Shown here: piece by piece, positions 54,349 to 62,968 of the stretch
How positions within the stretch are numbered: the stretch's first letter is position 1
Layout: every line of letters begins with the position of its first letter
NCBI GenBank assembly: GCA_023431345.1
Contig: JAEYWK010000205.1
Location: 102,334 to 166,333 of the forward strand
From: Pseudomonadota bacterium
GTDB lineage: Bacteria; Myxococcota_A; Polyangia; Polyangiales; Polyangiaceae
Direction of reading: 5' to 3'
Length of the DNA stretch: 64,000 nt
The notes under the pieces: model-generated
Seen by the model: the letters and a program-made list of their open reading frames with translations, nothing else
Told to the model about the DNA's origin: nothing
Database searches by the model: none
Translations under genes and position numbers: made by a program

Positions 54349-55419
54349 GTGCGGCGTACGCTCAACCCCGGTCGTGATGAGGCGCAGCTCCAAATGCAGC
54401 TCATCGAAGCGCTCGGCTCTTCACTCGACGTCGATGTGGTCCTCAGCAGCGCCTACCCGCTGCTGACACGCCTGGTGCCCGCTGACTACGGCGCGCTGGG
54501 TATCTCGGCTTCCGGTCAGCCGCGAGATTTCAGGTGGTCCGTCGCGCAGCTGCCGAAGGCCTATTTCGAGAGCTACCCCGCGATGGCCGGGCATGATTTC
54601 GTGCGCCGAGCCGTGGCGGAGCGGCCCAACGTCGTGCTGCGCGATCAGGACATGCTCTCGCGAGCCGAGCTCGAAGCCAGCCCGCTGTATCATCGCGCCC
54701 GCGAGGTCGGAGCGCCGCTGCAGCAGGTCATGGCCGTGATGCTCCACGTCGACGCGCGGTGGCAGAGCGGTCTCTCGCTCTACCGCGAGCGCCGCCGACC
54801 TTTCTCGAGCCGGGAGCGCGCGCTACTACAGCGAGTGACACCCGCTCTGGCGAACGCGGTCCGGAACTGCCACTCGTACGGCGAAGCCGCTGATTGGAAG
54901 AGCGCCTTGGACCAGCTCCTCGAAGGGCAGGCAGAGTCCGTGCTCTTGGTCGGCCTCGATGGAAGCGAGGTCGCTCGCACGCCCGGCGTCACTCCGATCC
55001 TGGAGCGCTGGTTCGAGCCCCACGAGCTGCGCGGCGGACGGCTTCCGGAGCCGCTTTCGGCCCGAGTCGCCGCCGCGCTGACGAGCGGGCAGCCCAGCAT
55101 GTGGCGCAAGCAGGCTTCCCCGCTCGCGCTCGAGGTGACGGTCGCCCCGCTGACCGGGTCCTGGGGCCGCTCTCGCTGCCTGCTCCGGTTCCGGCAACGC
55201 TCGGAAGCGTTGGTTCTGCCGCCGTCTTGGCGGAGCTCGTTGACCTCGCGCGAGCAGCAGGTGACCACCGCGGTGCTGCGGGGGTGGGACAACAAGCTCA
55301 TCGGGGAAGATTTGAGCTGCGCCGAAGCGACGGTGAAGAAGCACCTCCAGGCCGTCTTCGCCAAGCTCGGGGTGGAGAGCCGCGCGGCGTTGATCGCGCG
55401 CGCCGCGCAGCTTCAGTGA
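54349..55419 (+). CDS. GAF-LuxR-family transcriptional regulator
   Basis: A 356-residue regulator starting with GTG; a GAGGAG ribosome site lies 8 nt upstream. The N-terminal 180 residues resemble a GAF sensory domain (DVDVVLSSAYPLLTRLVPAD, HDFVRRAVAERPNVVLRDQD). The C-terminal LuxR-type HTH (about 290-350) has LTSREQQVTTAVLRGWDNKL and EATVKKHLQAVFAKLGVESR. It lacks a classical autoinducer-binding domain. It lies 89 bp upstream of the LuxI-like GNAT gene, on the same strand. The regulator/synthase order resembles quorum-sensing modules but the ligand is unknown. Confidence 0.9.
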   Translation: MRRTLNPGRDEAQLQMQLIEALGSSLDVDVVLSSAYPLLTRLVPADYGALGISASGQPRDFRWSVAQLPKAYFESYPAMAGHDFVRRAVAERPNVVLRDQDMLSRAELEASPLYHRAREVGAPLQQVMAVMLHVDARWQSGLSLYRERRRPFSSRERALLQRVTPALANAVRNCHSYGEAADWKSALDQLLEGQAESVLLVGLDGSEVARTPGVTPILERWFEPHELRGGRLPEPLSARVAAALTSGQPSMWRKQASPLALEVTVAPLTGSWGRSRCLLRFRQRSEALVLPPSWRSSLTSREQQVTTAVLRGWDNKLIGEDLSCAEATVKKHLQAVFAKLGVESRAALIARAAQLQ

Positions 55420-55508
55420 GCTGCGCCTCGGAGCGGGGTCGGCCTTCGCTGACACGGAGGCGTCACCATCGCTGCGGTCTCGCTTCATGGATGAGTAGGA
55501 GCGACATC

Positions 55509-56369
55509 ATGTCTCGACTTTACTGGAAGCCTGCTCGTACCTTGCGTGAGCTCGATCAAGCGCAGAAGTTGCGGTTTGCTTGTCTGTCGGAGGAGCTCGA
55601 CATCCAACTCGGCAGCGGCCTGCACGTGGAACGTGACGTCAGCAGTATCGACTGTCTGGACACGACAGAGCACGTGCTCGTCTATCACGACGACGTGTGC
55701 GTCGGCACGGCTCGCGTCGCCTTCCCGAACCGCGACCTCGCCCGACGCAGCGACACCTGCTTCGGGCTCGAGCTCGAAAATAGCCTCGATCTGCGCTGCT
55801 TGGCCGAGCTTTCCGCTCAGCTCGCGGAGGTTTCGCGCCTCTTCGTCAGAAAGCGGTGGCACGGCACGGCCGCTGCGGCAAGGCTGTACGAAGGGCTCTA
55901 CGTGCTCAGCCGAGAGCGCGGCGCGCGCTACTGGGTTGGGGGAGTGGATTGCAAGAGCTCGCTCCGGAGCGAAGCCGAGTTGATGTTCGACGTCTTGGCG
56001 CGGCGTGGCGACGCGAGTAGTCGCTATCGAGCGCCAGCCGCGCCCCGAGCGCTCAACGAGCGGCAGCACGACGCCTGCGCGGAGGCCAGGTTCTACACGC
56101 AGGAACAGCTCGAGCTGGCGGAGCAAGGGCGCGAAAGCGAGCTGCCCGTGGCGGCGGCACTGACGGCCTTCACCAGGCGGCTCGGCGCCACTTGTATCGG
56201 GCGACCGGTGCGGCATCCAGCGTTCCCCCGCTACGTTCTTCCCATGTTGGTAGATCTGGAAGCGCTACCGGAGGCGACGTTGCGGCTCTTCGATCGCGCC
56301 CAGTTGGCGTCGCTACCGGCGCTGAGCCATCCTGCCGCTGGCTCCGAAGAGCGGAGGCTCGCGTCATGA
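55509..56369 (+). CDS. GNAT-fold N-acyltransferase, LuxI/FeeM-like
   Basis: A 286-residue enzyme. I chose the ATG at 55509, which has an AGGAG ribosome site 7 nt upstream. Features resembling LuxI and N-acyl amino acid synthases: R22-x-x-x near KLRFACLSEEL, an acidic cluster (HVERDVSSIDCLD), R69 in VGTARVAF, and the E-x-S-R motif E107-V-S-R110 in LAEVSRLFV, which corresponds to the ELSRF motif of AHL synthases. The C-terminal 100 residues are not typical of LuxI. It could transfer an acyl group from acyl-ACP to an amine or amino acid. The product is unknown. The stop overlaps the next gene by 4 bp. Confidence 0.72.
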   Translation: MSRLYWKPARTLRELDQAQKLRFACLSEELDIQLGSGLHVERDVSSIDCLDTTEHVLVYHDDVCVGTARVAFPNRDLARRSDTCFGLELENSLDLRCLAELSAQLAEVSRLFVRKRWHGTAAAARLYEGLYVLSRERGARYWVGGVDCKSSLRSEAELMFDVLARRGDASSRYRAPAAPRALNERQHDACAEARFYTQEQLELAEQGRESELPVAAALTAFTRRLGATCIGRPVRHPAFPRYVLPMLVDLEALPEATLRLFDRAQLASLPALSHPAAGSEERRLAS

Positions 56370-57052
56370 GCACACCAGCGCTCCCCACGCAGCTGATGGA
56401 CCTAGCGCGCGAGAGCGTGCGGCAACTCGACCAGCACCCGGTAGCTGCGCAGCTGATGCAGGGCACGATTCCAGCCACCACCTACGTCCGCTACCTGGCG
56501 ATGGTCCGGCGGCAAATCTCGGGCTCGGCCCCCATGCTCGAGCAAGCCGGGCGCAAGCTGTGCGCCATGCAGCGGGACGAGCTCTCCCGGCTCTTCCTGC
56601 GCAAGGCGGGCGAGGAAGACGGGCATGACGCTTGGGCCACGTCTGACATCGAGCAGCTCGGCTTCGTGCCGAGCGCGGTCGAGCGCGCGTGTCCCTCCGG
56701 CGCGGTAGACGCCTACATCGCCTGGACGTCGTACTGCGTCGAGCACTCGCCGGTAGCGGTGCTGGGCGTGGCCTGGATCCTCGAATGGTTCGGGTTGTCT
56801 CGGGCCGGCGCGGCGGCGGACGCGATGACGCGGCACAGCCGAATCCCTCGAATCGCGCAGGCAGTCCGCTTCCTCCGTGGTCATGCCGAAGCCGATGGCG
56901 CACACGTGCAGGCGCTCGGTGACGCGCTCAGGCACGTCGAGCCCAGAGAAGCCGAAGCGACGCTGCTGAGTGCCCGCGTCACCGCCGCCCTCTACCTCTC
57001 GTTCTTCGACGCCGCCGCTGGCGTCCCCGGCCGGATCGGCGCCGCGCCCTGA
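56366..57052 (+). CDS. Haem-oxygenase-like diiron oxidase (iron-containing redox enzyme)
   Basis: A 228-residue all-helical enzyme of the TenA/HDO superfamily. Metal-ligand pattern: E59 in LEQAG, E84-x2-H87 in AGEEDGHD, E140 in WILEW, and H173-x3-D177-x2-H180 in RGHAEADGAHV. This matches the ligand sets of HDO enzymes such as UndA (fatty-acid decarboxylase) and SznF-type N-oxygenases. Here the substrate is unknown; co-translation with a GNAT acyltransferase suggests an acylated metabolite (inference). The ATG overlaps the GNAT stop and has a GGAGG site upstream. Its stop codon begins a 30-bp tandem duplication. Confidence 0.8.
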   Translation: MSTPALPTQLMDLARESVRQLDQHPVAAQLMQGTIPATTYVRYLAMVRRQISGSAPMLEQAGRKLCAMQRDELSRLFLRKAGEEDGHDAWATSDIEQLGFVPSAVERACPSGAVDAYIAWTSYCVEHSPVAVLGVAWILEWFGLSRAGAAADAMTRHSRIPRIAQAVRFLRGHAEADGAHVQALGDALRHVEPREAEATLLSARVTAALYLSFFDAAAGVPGRIGAAP

Positions 57053-57110
57053 CCATCAGCGCATGAGGAAGGCGGGCCCTGACCATCAGCGCATGAGGAA
57101 GGCGGGCCCT
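57051..57110. repeat. Perfect 30-bp tandem duplication
   Basis: A 30-bp unit beginning GACCATCAGCGCATGAGG occurs twice without a gap or mismatch (57051-57080 and 57081-57110). It starts at the last two bases of the HDO stop codon. Nearby coding is intact. A second unrelated tandem pair follows directly. Confidence 0.97.
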
Positions 57111-57152
57111 TAACGTTGACAGGACGCCGTCTTAACGTTGACAGGACGCCGT
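57109..57152. repeat. Perfect 22-bp tandem duplication carrying TTGACA
   Basis: A 22-bp unit starting CTTAACGTTGACAGGACG occurs twice (57109-57130, 57131-57152), directly after the 30-bp pair. Each copy contains TTGACA, which is the ideal sigma-70 -35 hexamer. No good -10 box follows at 17 bp, so promoter function is uncertain. It precedes the 92-residue orphan gene. Confidence 0.97.
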
Positions 57153-57172
57153 GCGGAGTATCTCATTTGCTG

Positions 57173-57451
57173 ATGCGGAGCATCGTCGAACCCTCGGTCG
57201 CCGATTTCTTTGCCAGCCCTCGCGGCGTTTGCGTCTACGTCTGCGTAGACGGCCGGGCGATCCGCGTCGAATTTTCGTCCGCCCACGCCTCAGGCCAAGC
57301 GCCAGGCCGCGACGATGGGGCCGCGTTCGAAGCGTGCGCCGTCGCGGCGCTGGTGCTGAGACGTAATCAAGGCCTTTTGCTACCGCTTTTCGAGAGGGTG
57401 GAGCGCGAGCTGGCGTCGCGGCGCGGCGAGCCGGCGCCTCGTCTCGGTTGA
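57173..57451 (+). CDS. Hypothetical 92-residue protein
   Basis: A short protein from the ATG at 57173. It starts MRSIVEPSVADFFASP and has a beta-rich middle (GVCVYVCVDGRAIRVEFS) and a helical C-terminal part (NQGLLLPLFERVERELASRR). No signal peptide, membrane helix or motif. A frame from a TTG at 57116 would start inside the tandem repeat, which I reject. It lies 121 bp after the HDO gene and could share its transcript. Unknown family. Confidence 0.55.
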   Translation: MRSIVEPSVADFFASPRGVCVYVCVDGRAIRVEFSSAHASGQAPGRDDGAAFEACAVAALVLRRNQGLLLPLFERVERELASRRGEPAPRLG

Positions 57452-57539
57452 GGTTTCACCCGCCAGCGTGGCGTTTTCGCTCGGCGGGCGCGGATAATCT
57501 CCTTCGCCTTCGAAGGGATTGGCCCGAAGATGACGCCCC

Positions 57540-60500
57540 ATGAAAGAAGCCCCCGACCCTTCCTCGCCGCGGGGGCTGACGGAGCGAGCGCCACCGCTCG
57601 ACGAACGTTACCGATGGCTCGTCGAGCAGGTGACTGATTACGCGATCTTCCTCCTCGACGCAGAGGGGCGCGTAGCGAGCTGGAACGGGGGAGCTGAGCG
57701 CATCAAAGGGTACGCGGCTAGCGAGATCATCGGCGAGCACTTTTCGCGCTTCTACCCGGAGCCGGATAAGTGGAAGTGTCAGCCCGAGCTCGACACGGCC
57801 CGGCGTGAAGGGCACGTCGAGGACGAAGGCTGGCGCGTGCGCAAGGACGGCTCGCTCTTTTGGGCCAACGTCGTCATTACCAGCGTGCGCGACTCGCAGG
57901 GAAAGCTCTTTGGCTACGCCAAGGTGACGCGCGATCTGACGGAGCGTCATCGCTCTGAAGGCCGACTGCGCGAAAGCGAAGAGCGATTCCGCCTGCTTGT
58001 CGAGAGCGTTAAAGACTACGCGATCTTCATGCTCGACCCCGGCGGCCACGTCGCCAGCTGGAACTCCGGTGCCGAGCGCATCAAAGGCTATCGAGCAGCG
58101 GAAATCCTCGGCCAGCACTTCTCGCGCTTCTACCCCGCTGACGACGTGCGGGCTGGCAAGTGCGAGCGGGAGCTGGAAGGCGCAGCGCGCGATGGGCGCT
58201 TCGAAGACGAAGGCTGGCGACTGCGCAAGGATGGCAGCGCTTTCTGGGCGAATGTGGTGCTGACCGCCCTGCGCGGCGCTTCGGGCGAGCTCATCGGCTA
58301 CGCCAAGGTGACGCGCGATCTGACGGAGCGACGCGCTGCGGAGATGGAGCTCGCGCGGCTGGGGCGGGAGGCGCAAGAACGCGTGCTGGCGCTCACCGAG
58401 CTCGCCGAGGCGCTGTCCGGTGCCATCAGCCTGCAGCAGGTGTGCGACGCCGCGGTCGAGAAGGGCACCCGCTTCGTCAAAGCCGACACCTGCACCGTCT
58501 ACCTGGCAGACAGCCGTGACGCATCACTGCTCCTCGCGGCAGAGAGCGGCTGTAACCCGCAGGTCCTCGCCCACGTGCGCACTATCGAGCAAAGTCATCC
58601 GCTTTACGCTATCGGCCGCAACTTGGCGCCCGCAGCTTGGGTAGAAAACCGCGAGCAGTACGCTGCCCTCCTGCCCGAGCTCGCGGGCACGCCCTGCGAT
58701 GGCAAGCGCGCTGAGGCCTTCGCGTGCCTGAGCTTGGCGGCGGAAGGCCGCAGCGTCGGCATGCTGGGGCTCGGATTTCACGCGCCGCGCACGTTCTCGG
58801 CGGAAGAACGCGAGTTCATCGGCGCCTTCGCGCGGCAGACCGCGCAATCCATTGCTCGCGCTCGAAACCTGGAGGCGGAACGCGCCAGCGCGGCGCTCGC
58901 CAGCCGCCTGCAAGAGTCTTTCTCGGCCACGCTACGCAGCATCGGTGACGCGGTCATCGCGACCGACGCGCAGGGCGCGATCACGCTGATGAACGCGGTC
59001 GCCGAGGACTTGACTGGTTGGCGCGAGCGCGACGCGGTGGGGCGCCCGCTCCCAGAGGTCTTTCATATCGTCAACGAGCACACGCGGAAGGTCGTGGTGA
59101 ACCCCGTCGAGAAGGTGCTCGCGACGGGCGGCGTGGTCGGGCTCGCCAACCACACCATCTTGCTCGCGCGTGGCGGCCGCGAAGTGCCCATCGACGACAG
59201 CGGCGCGCCGATCCGTGACGACGGCGGCGTCATCGTCGGGGTGGTGCTCGTCTTTCGTGACGTGACGGAGCGCAAGCGCGAGGAGTCACGCCAGGCGTTC
59301 CTCGCCGAGGCGACGGGCGTCCTGAGTCAATCCCTCGACTACGAGCAGAGCTTGGCGCAGGTCGCGCGGCTCGCGGTGCCCGTCTTCGCCGACTGGTGCG
59401 CCGTGGATCTCGTGGTCCACGGCGCGACGACACCGCGACGCCTCGCGGTCGCTCACGTCGATCCGACCAAGGTCGAGCTCGCTCGTGAGCTCGACGCGAA
59501 GTACCCCCCGAACCCGGACGCGCCCACGGGCGTCTCCAACGTCCTTCGTACCGGCAAATCCGAGCTTCACGCGGAGATTTCCGACTCGATGCTGGCCGAG
59601 GCGTGCGTGGACGACGAGCACCTGCGCATCGCACGACAGCTGGGGCTCCGCTCGGCGCTGATCGTGCCGCTGATTTCGAGGGGTCACGTGCTCGGGGCCT
59701 TGACCTGCGTGTTTGCCGAGTCCGGTCGCGCGTACACCGAAGAAGATTTGCAGATCGCAACGGAGCTGGCGCGTCGCTGCGCCAACGCGATCGACAACGC
59801 CCGGCTGTATCGCTCCGAGCAACAGGCGCGGCGCGCGGCCGACCTCGCCAACCGTGCCAAAGACGAGTTTCTTGCCGTCGTCAGCCATGAGCTTCGGACG
59901 CCGCTGAACGCCATCATGGGCTGGTCGAAGATGCTGACGCAGATGGAACTCGACGAACGCCGGCAGCGCGTCGCGCTCGAGACCATAGCGCGCAACTCGG
60001 TCACGATGGCCCAGCTGGTCGAAGACCTCCTGGATACGTCGCGCGTGATTAGCGGCAAGCTCAGCCTTCAACTCCAGAAGGTCGACATCCTGCGCGTCGC
60101 GAAGGACGCTCTGGAGTCCGTCAAGCCCGCGGCGGTGGCCAAGGAAGTCACCATCGCCGCGCAGCTCGACGACGGCGCGCCGACCATCGACGGCGACCCG
60201 ACCCGCCTTCAGCAGGTCATCTGGAACTTGCTGAGCAACGCCGTCAAATTCAGCGCCAAGGGCGGCCGGGTCGAGCTCAGCGTGCGCGCGACGCGGCCCT
60301 CGATCCAGATCGTCGTCTCCGATTTCGGTCAGGGGATATCGGCGCAGTTCCTGCCTCACGTGTTCGAGCCCTTTCGTCAGCAAGACGCCAGCTCCACCCG
60401 CGCGCACGGCGGGCTCGGCCTGGGCCTCGCGATCTGCCGGCAAATCGTCGAGCTCCACGGCGGGCAAATCACTGCTGCCAGCGACGGAGAGGGCCGCGGG

Positions 60501-61001
60501 GCCGTCTTCACCGTGACCCTGCCGATCAGCGGCGCAAACGCCCTCGCGACGGGACGTCACGCAGCGCTGCGTGGTTCGTTCGTGCCCACGCCCGAGCTGG
60601 AGGCACCCGCTCACCTGCGCGGGCTCCACGTGTTGGTCGTCGATGACGACGACGACGCTCGCCAGCTCGTCGCGAGCGTGCTCGAGCACTGCGGGTGCCG
60701 GGTCACGCAGGAGAAGAGCGTGCGAGAGGCCATGGACAGATTGTTGACGCAGCGGCCCGACGTTTTGCTCTCGGACATCGGGATGCCGGGCGAGGACGGC
60801 TTCGATCTCATCCGCCAGGTGCGCGCGCTCCCACGCGAGCGGGGCCGCGACATCCCCGCCGCGGCCATCACGGCTTATGCGCGCGCCGATGATCGCCAGC
60901 GCATGTTGAACGCGGGCTACTCCATCCAGCTCTCCAAGCCAATCGAGCCGGCAGAGCTCGTGGCCGTGGTCGCGACCCTCGGCAAGTTCATGCAGCGCTG
61001 A
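57540..61001 (+). CDS. Hybrid histidine kinase, PAS-PAS-GAF-PAS-GAF-HK-REC
   Basis: A 1153-residue soluble kinase. Two similar PAS domains lead (about 20-145 and 150-270: both share WNGGAERIKGY or WNSGAERIKGY and HFSRFYP), then GAF (about 285-450), PAS (about 460-585), GAF (about 595-755), HisKA with AVVSHELRTPLNAIMGW, HATPase_c with GGLGLGLAICRQIVELHGG, and a receiver with VLLSDIGMPGEDGFD. It lacks membrane helices. From the first GAF on, it matches the kinase at 5807-9076 domain for domain, with long near-identical motifs (SATLRSIGDAVIATDAQGAI; VGLANHTILLARGG), so the two are paralogues with different inputs. The start at 57540 is the first ATG of the frame. Confidence 0.94.
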   Translation: MKEAPDPSSPRGLTERAPPLDERYRWLVEQVTDYAIFLLDAEGRVASWNGGAERIKGYAASEIIGEHFSRFYPEPDKWKCQPELDTARREGHVEDEGWRVRKDGSLFWANVVITSVRDSQGKLFGYAKVTRDLTERHRSEGRLRESEERFRLLVESVKDYAIFMLDPGGHVASWNSGAERIKGYRAAEILGQHFSRFYPADDVRAGKCERELEGAARDGRFEDEGWRLRKDGSAFWANVVLTALRGASGELIGYAKVTRDLTERRAAEMELARLGREAQERVLALTELAEALSGAISLQQVCDAAVEKGTRFVKADTCTVYLADSRDASLLLAAESGCNPQVLAHVRTIEQSHPLYAIGRNLAPAAWVENREQYAALLPELAGTPCDGKRAEAFACLSLAAEGRSVGMLGLGFHAPRTFSAEEREFIGAFARQTAQSIARARNLEAERASAALASRLQESFSATLRSIGDAVIATDAQGAITLMNAVAEDLTGWRERDAVGRPLPEVFHIVNEHTRKVVVNPVEKVLATGGVVGLANHTILLARGGREVPIDDSGAPIRDDGGVIVGVVLVFRDVTERKREESRQAFLAEATGVLSQSLDYEQSLAQVARLAVPVFADWCAVDLVVHGATTPRRLAVAHVDPTKVELARELDAKYPPNPDAPTGVSNVLRTGKSELHAEISDSMLAEACVDDEHLRIARQLGLRSALIVPLISRGHVLGALTCVFAESGRAYTEEDLQIATELARRCANAIDNARLYRSEQQARRAADLANRAKDEFLAVVSHELRTPLNAIMGWSKMLTQMELDERRQRVALETIARNSVTMAQLVEDLLDTSRVISGKLSLQLQKVDILRVAKDALESVKPAAVAKEVTIAAQLDDGAPTIDGDPTRLQQVIWNLLSNAVKFSAKGGRVELSVRATRPSIQIVVSDFGQGISAQFLPHVFEPFRQQDASSTRAHGGLGLGLAICRQIVELHGGQITAASDGEGRGAVFTVTLPISGANALATGRHAALRGSFVPTPELEAPAHLRGLHVLVVDDDDDARQLVASVLEHCGCRVTQEKSVREAMDRLLTQRPDVLLSDIGMPGEDGFDLIRQVRALPRERGRDIPAAAITAYARADDRQRMLNAGYSIQLSKPIEPAELVAVVATLGKFMQR

Positions 61002-61029
61002 CCGAGCCCGCGCCGCGCCCCGCTGGCCA

Positions 61030-61755
61030 TTAGCTTGCGTTGACGGGCGCGAACACTACGAAGTCAGCGAAGCTCACTTCTTCGCCGTCCTCGAGCGAGA
61101 GCGGATAGCGGTTGGGGGTGTGACTCTCGAGGCGCCAACCTGATTCGTGTCGCGCGACCCAGTCGGTGAAGCGGCGGTGCCGCACGTGAGGCGCTGGTGA
61201 GGGGGCCTCGTCGTTGGAGGCGTAGATGATGACGTAGCGCGTCGCGGTCGCGAATAGGTGCCGCATGTAGGCCTCGAAGACTTCGTCCTCTACCAGGTGA
61301 TAGATGACGTCGAGCGACAGCGCGAGCTCGGCTACGTGGCTCGGGGCAGGGTCCCGCTGGGCGTCGTGCAGGGAGAAGCGCTTGCTCGGGTCGCCCGCGA
61401 AGCGCCTCCTGCAAAGCTCGACGGCGGAGGGCGCGACGTCGAGCCCCAAGTAGCTCGGGTAGCGTGCCAGCGAGAGCTGATGCCCGTCGCCGCAGCCGAG
61501 CTCGACGACGGATTGAACGCCTCGACGCTCGACGAAGTCGTTCAAGAACTCTGCTTTGAAGAGCGCGAGCCGCCCGTAGGAGCCGGCGCCGGAAGTACCG
61601 CCCCGCGAGTAACGCCTCTCCCAGTAGCGGCGCGAACTCCCAAAGCTCAGCTCGCCCAAGCGTCGTCTGAGCGACACCACGCGCGGCGACGTCCGCGCCG
61701 AAGCTGGCAACAACCGCCAGATCCCTCGCGCCAACTCCCGAACAGCGCTCGTCAT
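61030..61755 (-). CDS. Class I SAM-dependent methyltransferase
   Basis: A 241-residue enzyme. The Rossmann-fold motif I VVELGCGDGHQLSL is clear, followed by the acidic end of beta-2 (YLGLDVAPSAVELC), a DAQRD loop and SLDVIYHLVEDEVFEAYMRH. These fit small-molecule methyltransferases. An N-terminal region of about 55 residues is basic and helical (ELARGIWRLLPASARTSPRV). The substrate is unknown. It converges on the kinase upstream, so there is no evident operon. Confidence 0.88.
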   Translation of the reverse strand: MTSAVRELARGIWRLLPASARTSPRVVSLRRRLGELSFGSSRRYWERRYSRGGTSGAGSYGRLALFKAEFLNDFVERRGVQSVVELGCGDGHQLSLARYPSYLGLDVAPSAVELCRRRFAGDPSKRFSLHDAQRDPAPSHVAELALSLDVIYHLVEDEVFEAYMRHLFATATRYVIIYASNDEAPSPAPHVRHRRFTDWVARHESGWRLESHTPNRYPLSLEDGEEVSFADFVVFAPVNAS

Positions 61756-62131
61756 GGCTCATGACACTAAACCGCCGGTGACAATCTCAGCAATACGCCG
61801 CTGACTACCGAGGGCCAAACCTCGGCTCAGCTAGCCATCGTCACGCATGCGCGCCCGCCGTAGCGATCTGCGACGAGTCGACGACGCTGCCGTCGGCGGT
61901 CGCGCGCGCGTCACGTGCCGGCGACTTGAAGGCGGGCGAGGCACGGCGGTCGTGTAGCTGAATCTTTCCGTTTGTAACGTGAGAGATGCGAGGAGGATGG
62001 CGCTGATGGCAGCGGCGCCCTTCACGGCTTGAGCTACCATGGGCGCGCGTCGACTGACGGGTTGCCTCGAAAAGACGGCTCCTCGTCGCCGTGCCACACT
62101 TTTGGAATCCTCACCTCAGAGAAGGTCACGT
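61756..62131. other. Intergenic region, one doubtful small ORF
   Basis: This 376-bp gap separates two divergent genes. A short inverted repeat, CCGAGG-N6-CCTCGG, lies at 61808-61825. One possible small gene on the minus strand is listed separately. No promoter boxes are clear, but both flanking genes should start here. Confidence 0.5.
61831..62040 (-). CDS. Doubtful 69-residue secreted peptide
   Basis: An open frame from the ATG at 62040 gives a signal-peptide-like start (MVAQAVKGAAAISAILLASL), then a Thr/Ser/Arg-rich basic tail to a TAG stop. The tail looks like translated GC-rich noise, while the start looks export-like. No family or ribosome site supports it. Confidence 0.25.
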   Translation of the reverse strand: MVAQAVKGAAAISAILLASLTLQTERFSYTTAVPRPPSSRRHVTRARPPTAASSTRRRSLRRARMRDDG

Positions 62132-62908
62132 ATGTCGTTCAAGCTCAGCTCGGGAGTTGCTGCCCCACTCATCCTCACCTCGCTCACGTTCTTCAGCCTT
62201 CACTGTAGCTCCGACGATGGCTCCCCCGATGGCGGGGCAGGCGCGCCGGCCACGGCCGGCACCGGCGGCTCGGCGCCCACCGCGGGGGCGCCCACGGCGG
62301 GAAGCCCTTCCGGCGGCAGCGGCGGTAGCGGTGGTGGCGCGGGCGGGAGCGTCGGCGGCGGCGGCTCCAGCGCTGGCAGTGGCGGCTCGAGCGCTGGCAG
62401 CGGCGGCTCGTCTGGCGGCGTAGGTGGCTCCGGCGGCAGCGGCGGCAGCGGCGGTGACGCGGGCGGTGCGGGTGGCACTGCTGGGTCAGGCGGCAGCGGC
62501 GGCGCTGGCGGCGCTGGCGGCGCTGGCGGCAGCGGTGGCGGAAACGGTGCGACCTTCGAACCCGTGAAACAGCTGCTGGCGATGTCGTGCGCTGGCGGCA
62601 TGTGCCACAGCGCTGCAAGCAGTCAGCTTGATTTGGTGACTTCGGACGGCCTGCATGGGCGCTTGACGTCTGCCATTCCGAACGACATTCCCCATTGCGC
62701 CGGCGACAAGCCGATCGTCGCCATGGATCAGAACAGCTTGCTTCTCCGACTGGTGAAGGGGCAGACCATGTGCACCAAGTCGGGCGGCGGCATGGAAACC
62801 ATCGCGAGGATGCCGGACCACTGCGGCGAGCAGGGGCGTCCGCCGTGCCTCACCGAGGCGCAGATCAAGCTCATCTCCGACTGGATCGCGGCCGGCGCTC
62901 CCCTGTGA
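62132..62908 (+). CDS. Gly-rich lipoprotein with atypical haem-like CX4CH motif
   Basis: A 258-residue lipoprotein. The signal peptide ends in a lipobox (FFSLHCSSDD). About 115 residues of Gly/Ser/Ala linker follow, encoded by runs of GGC/AGC codons. The C-terminal domain (about 145-258) has MSCAGGMCHSAAS, where the two Cys are four residues apart before His (CX4CH) in place of the usual CxxCH, then PHCAGDKPIV, MCTKSGGGM and the closing LISDWIAAGAPL, a typical cytochrome-c-fold end helix. It may bind haem atypically or be a haemless relative. The ATG at 62132 gives the proper signal peptide. Confidence 0.8.
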   Translation: MSFKLSSGVAAPLILTSLTFFSLHCSSDDGSPDGGAGAPATAGTGGSAPTAGAPTAGSPSGGSGGSGGGAGGSVGGGGSSAGSGGSSAGSGGSSGGVGGSGGSGGSGGDAGGAGGTAGSGGSGGAGGAGGAGGSGGGNGATFEPVKQLLAMSCAGGMCHSAASSQLDLVTSDGLHGRLTSAIPNDIPHCAGDKPIVAMDQNSLLLRLVKGQTMCTKSGGGMETIARMPDHCGEQGRPPCLTEAQIKLISDWIAAGAPL

Positions 62909-62968
62909 AGTATCGTGTGAAGGCGGCGGGGCCGCGACGGGCGACGTCGTGGTCAGCGCGGCTTTCGC

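Noticed and set aside
62240..62545. GGC/AGC-rich repeats as a minisatellite or CRISPR-like array
   Set aside because: They encode the Gly/Ser linker of a lipoprotein, in frame, with irregular units.
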